A DNA stretch of 23,366 nt. Origin: Anaerolineaceae bacterium UBA2260 (GTDB lineage: Bacteria; Chloroflexota; Anaerolineae; Anaerolineales; Anaerolineaceae). Positions 21,892 to 23,366 of this stretch are shown here, piece by piece. Positions within the stretch are counted from its first letter, which is position 1. Each line of letters begins with the position of its first letter. Where the stretch lies: the NCBI GenBank assembly GCA_002347485.1, contig DDXM01000042.1, positions 1-23,366 on the forward strand, given 5' to 3'. The position numbers and the translations under genes are program-made. The notes below the pieces were generated by a model. It did not search any database, was not told the origin of the DNA, and worked only from the letters and a program-made list of their open reading frames with translations.

Positions 21892-22461
21892 TTAGGGTGT
21901 GACGAGGCAGTCGCCAGTGCCCAGACCGGTACCGAACTGTCCGCCGCCGCGGCGCATTCCGTAACCGGTACCGGTGCCGTCAGCCAAGCGCGTACCAGTG
22001 CCGTCAGCCAAGCGCGTACCCGTACCGTAGCCGCCGCCGAAGCCGCTCGCCTGGCGCTCAGCCGACTGGAGCATCCAGTCGTACTGCGCCTGGTCGATGA
22101 AACCGGCCGCCAGCGCTTCTTCAGCTACCGCGGTATGGATCTCGAGCTTGAGCGCGCGGAAATCTTCAAAAGCGATTCCGGTCGATAAAGCAATCCGGGA
22201 CATGGTCTCGCCAGCGTCTTCGCGGGCTTCCAGTTCTTCCACGCTCAATCCGAGCTCGGTTGACCAGGCTTCCATCATCAGGTTGTGCACGTCTTCGTTC
22301 TCAACATTCTCCACGTTGACTGCGCCCAAACCACCGCGCGCCCCGCCGCGCCCGTAAATGGGCTGGTCCACCGGACCCTGCGCGCTGGCTGTTGAAACAA
22401 ACCCGAACGCAGCAACGATCACTCCTGCCAAAAGCAAACTTAACATTAATTTTTTCATCAT
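21892..22461 (-). CDS. Small secreted protein with Sec signal, DUF2680-like
   Basis: A 189-residue protein. Residues 1-27 are a Sec signal (KK, a hydrophobic core, ASA before Q28). The mature part has a glycine-rich start (GRGGARGGLG), a helical region with LGLSVEELEAREDAGETMSRIA and AAGFIDQAQYDWML, resembling DUF2680-type repeats of small secreted proteins, and a glycine/threonine-rich tail with GTGTRLAD twice. The function is unknown. AGGAGAAT precedes two adjacent ATGs; the second (22458) is better spaced. The promoter carries phased TTCACA elements, so control by an OmpR/PhoB-type response regulator is likely. A strong terminator follows. Confidence 0.82.
   Translation of the reverse strand: MMKKLMLSLLLAGVIVAAFGFVSTASAQGPVDQPIYGRGGARGGLGAVNVENVENEDVHNLMMEAWSTELGLSVEELEAREDAGETMSRIALSTGIAFEDFRALKLEIHTAVAEEALAAGFIDQAQYDWMLQSAERQASGFGGGYGTGTRLADGTGTRLADGTGTGYGMRRGGGQFGTGLGTGDCLVTP
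21973..22020 (-). repeat. Two 24-bp coding repeats
   Basis: Two 24-base units (21973-21996 and 21997-22020) differ only in the first base and encode GTGTRLAD-type octapeptides in the secreted protein. The near identity at DNA level points to recent slippage. Confidence 0.85.
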
Positions 22462-22509
22462 ATTCTCCTTGTTTTTTGCAGAGTCTGTTTTCTCTGCTTG
22501 ATTGCCCTA

Positions 22510-22563
22510 ATAATAGACGGCAGATGTGAAGAAGTTGTGAAGAATTGATGTGAATCCTGTGAA
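22510..22563 (-). promoter_or_regulatory. Promoter with four TTCACA elements (OmpR/PhoB-class operator)
   Basis: On the minus strand TTCACA occurs at 22563-22558, 22554-22549, 22541-22536 and 22530-22525. Spacings are 9, 13 and 11, so three of the four lie on a strict 11-base grid. The last ends nine bases before a TATTAT -10 (22515-22510), with no -35. This is the geometry of PhoB-type activation, in which direct repeats replace the -35. Confidence 0.6.
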
Positions 22564-22599
22564 GATTCCCCCGTTTTCACCCTCAATCTCGTTTGGCGA

Positions 22600-22932
22600 T
22601 CAGATCAGGCTCAATATCCAGCGCAGAAGCGCCACCGCGCCCATGCCCGCCAGCAGCGTACCGAACAGGCTGCGGCGCTTCCACGCCACCCACGCCGCCG
22701 GAATGGCCGCCCACAGGTACAGGTTATCCCACGCCAGGTTGAGCCGACCCTCCGCCACCAGCAGTGAGGGGATTAACAGCGCGGCGAGCACCGCCGAGGG
22801 GATGTAGCGCAGCCACGCCATGACGAAGGGCGGCAGCGCACGACCGCGCAGCGTCCACGCCGGCAGCAAGCGCGGCAGGTAGGTGACCAGCGCCATGCCG
22901 AGGATGGTGATCAGGAGCGTTTCCTGTACCAT
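22600..22932 (-). CDS. azlD: AzlD family branched-chain amino acid export subunit
   Basis: Start chosen at ATG 22932, preceded by GGGAG and GGAG; the frame extends to 23196 but that part is antisense-like low-complexity sequence overlapping azlC. The 110-residue product has four hydrophobic segments and the AzlD blocks VTYLPRLLPAW, FVMAWLRYIPSAVLAALLIPSL and WAAIPAAWVAW. With AzlC it forms a two-subunit exporter of branched-chain amino acids and analogues. Its start overlaps the end of azlC by 22 bases, implying translational coupling. Confidence 0.85.
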   Translation of the reverse strand: MVQETLLITILGMALVTYLPRLLPAWTLRGRALPPFVMAWLRYIPSAVLAALLIPSLLVAEGRLNLAWDNLYLWAAIPAAWVAWKRRSLFGTLLAGMGAVALLRWILSLI

Positions 22933-23366
22933 GTCTCCACTCCCGCCGCCACCCCGGCCGCGGTCACCGCCGCCAGGATCACGTTCCACTGTGTCAATCC
23001 AACTACCCAAATGAGCATCGAAAGCGCACCCGCGCCGAGCGCCACCCAGGTATACATCCTCCCGCGCAGTTGCAACACCAGCAGGGCGATGAACATCGCC
23101 GGCAGCGCGAAATCCAATCCCAGAAGGCGCACATCGTCGATCAGCCCGCCCGCCAGCACGCCCAGCAGCGTGCCGCTGATCCACGCCAGATGGCACACCA
23201 GGTTGATGCGCAATGCGCGCCCCGCTCCGGTGTCGTCCTGCTCAAAGCGCAGGCTGTGCACGCCGAAGGTCTCATCGGTGAGCTCGAAGGCGAAGGCGGC
23301 TACCTGCGGCTTGCTCCACGCGCGCATGTAGCGTGAGAGCGACGCCGACATGAGCAGGTGGCGCAG
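22911..23366 (-). CDS. azlC: AzlC family branched-chain amino acid permease (5' end outside window)
   Basis: The frame is open to the right edge, so the N-terminus is missing; the ATG at 23351 is internal. The visible residues begin LRHLLMSASLSRYMR and continue with AFAFELTDETFG, a hallmark of AzlC, then four or five hydrophobic segments (HLAWISGTLLGVLAGGLI, LPAMFIALLVLQL). It is the large subunit of the AzlCD exporter, with azlD directly downstream and overlapping. Confidence 0.85.
   Translation of the reverse strand: MRHLLMSASLSRYMRAWSKPQVAAFAFELTDETFGVHSLRFEQDDTGAGRALRINLVCHLAWISGTLLGVLAGGLIDDVRLLGLDFALPAMFIALLVLQLRGRMYTWVALGAGALSMLIWVVGLTQWNVILAAVTAAGVAAGVETWYRKRS

Noticed and set aside
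22933..23196. N-terminal extension of azlD
   Set aside because: Arg/Gly/Ala-rich sequence overlapping azlC in another frame; AzlD proteins are about 100-110 residues and a ribosome binding site precedes ATG 22932.

Overview
The window most resembles a chromosome segment of a Chloroflexota bacterium, probably class Anaerolineae. It is mostly GC-rich and carries DUF6391, tandem YghO-like proteins, several GT-C-type membrane proteins and AzlCD. Both Shine-Dalgarno-led and apparently leaderless genes occur. The taxonomic call is an inference from gene content; there is no rRNA marker here.

Layout, left to right. Positions 1-4919 (+): the 3' end of comEC, a large polytopic membrane protein of GT-C type, and a tandem pair of YghO-like GNAT proteins. 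Positions 4953-6315 (+): an arsenic-response unit with a promoter overlapped by a perfect palindrome, an ArsR-family regulator, an ArsM arsenite methyltransferase and a strong terminator. Positions 6316-6606: an intergenic stretch with four consecutive hairpins. Positions 6607-10764 (+): a probable operon radA - DUF6391 - holA - OYE-type flavin oxidoreductase, closed by a terminator. Positions 10792-12030 (-): galE followed by a small PLDc_N-like membrane protein. Positions 12031-12527: non-coding with several inverted repeats. Positions 12528-14226 (-): a Tat-exported lipoprotein flavoenzyme with its own promoter and terminator. Positions 14227-14764: AT-rich and nearly empty. Positions 14765-16279 (-): two DUF3592 paralogues and a flavodoxin.

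Positions 16400-17950 hold an AT-rich island with a type II restriction-modification pair, a BglII/BstYI-family endonuclease and an overlapping MT-A70 adenine methyltransferase, bracketed by an imperfect 17-bp direct repeat. Positions 18004-20926 hold two convergent GT-C-type membrane proteins.

Positions 21023-21767 are a decay zone. The 3' ends of a GNAT gene (-) and a flavodoxin gene (+) are joined at their broken ends. Next to them lie two nearly identical 116-bp repeats, each with a copy of the tRNA-Asn 3' end plus a terminator, and then the intact tRNA-Asn(GTT) with a consensus promoter. The right end (-) has a small secreted protein whose promoter carries four phased TTCACA elements, typical of OmpR/PhoB-class operators, and then azlD and azlC (azlC runs off the window).

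The observations most worth following are the 116-bp tRNA-tail array beside the paired gene scar, the restriction-modification island with its flanking repeats, the phased TTCACA array, the hairpin cluster upstream of radA, and the apparently leaderless promoters of radA and the 1027-2568 gene.
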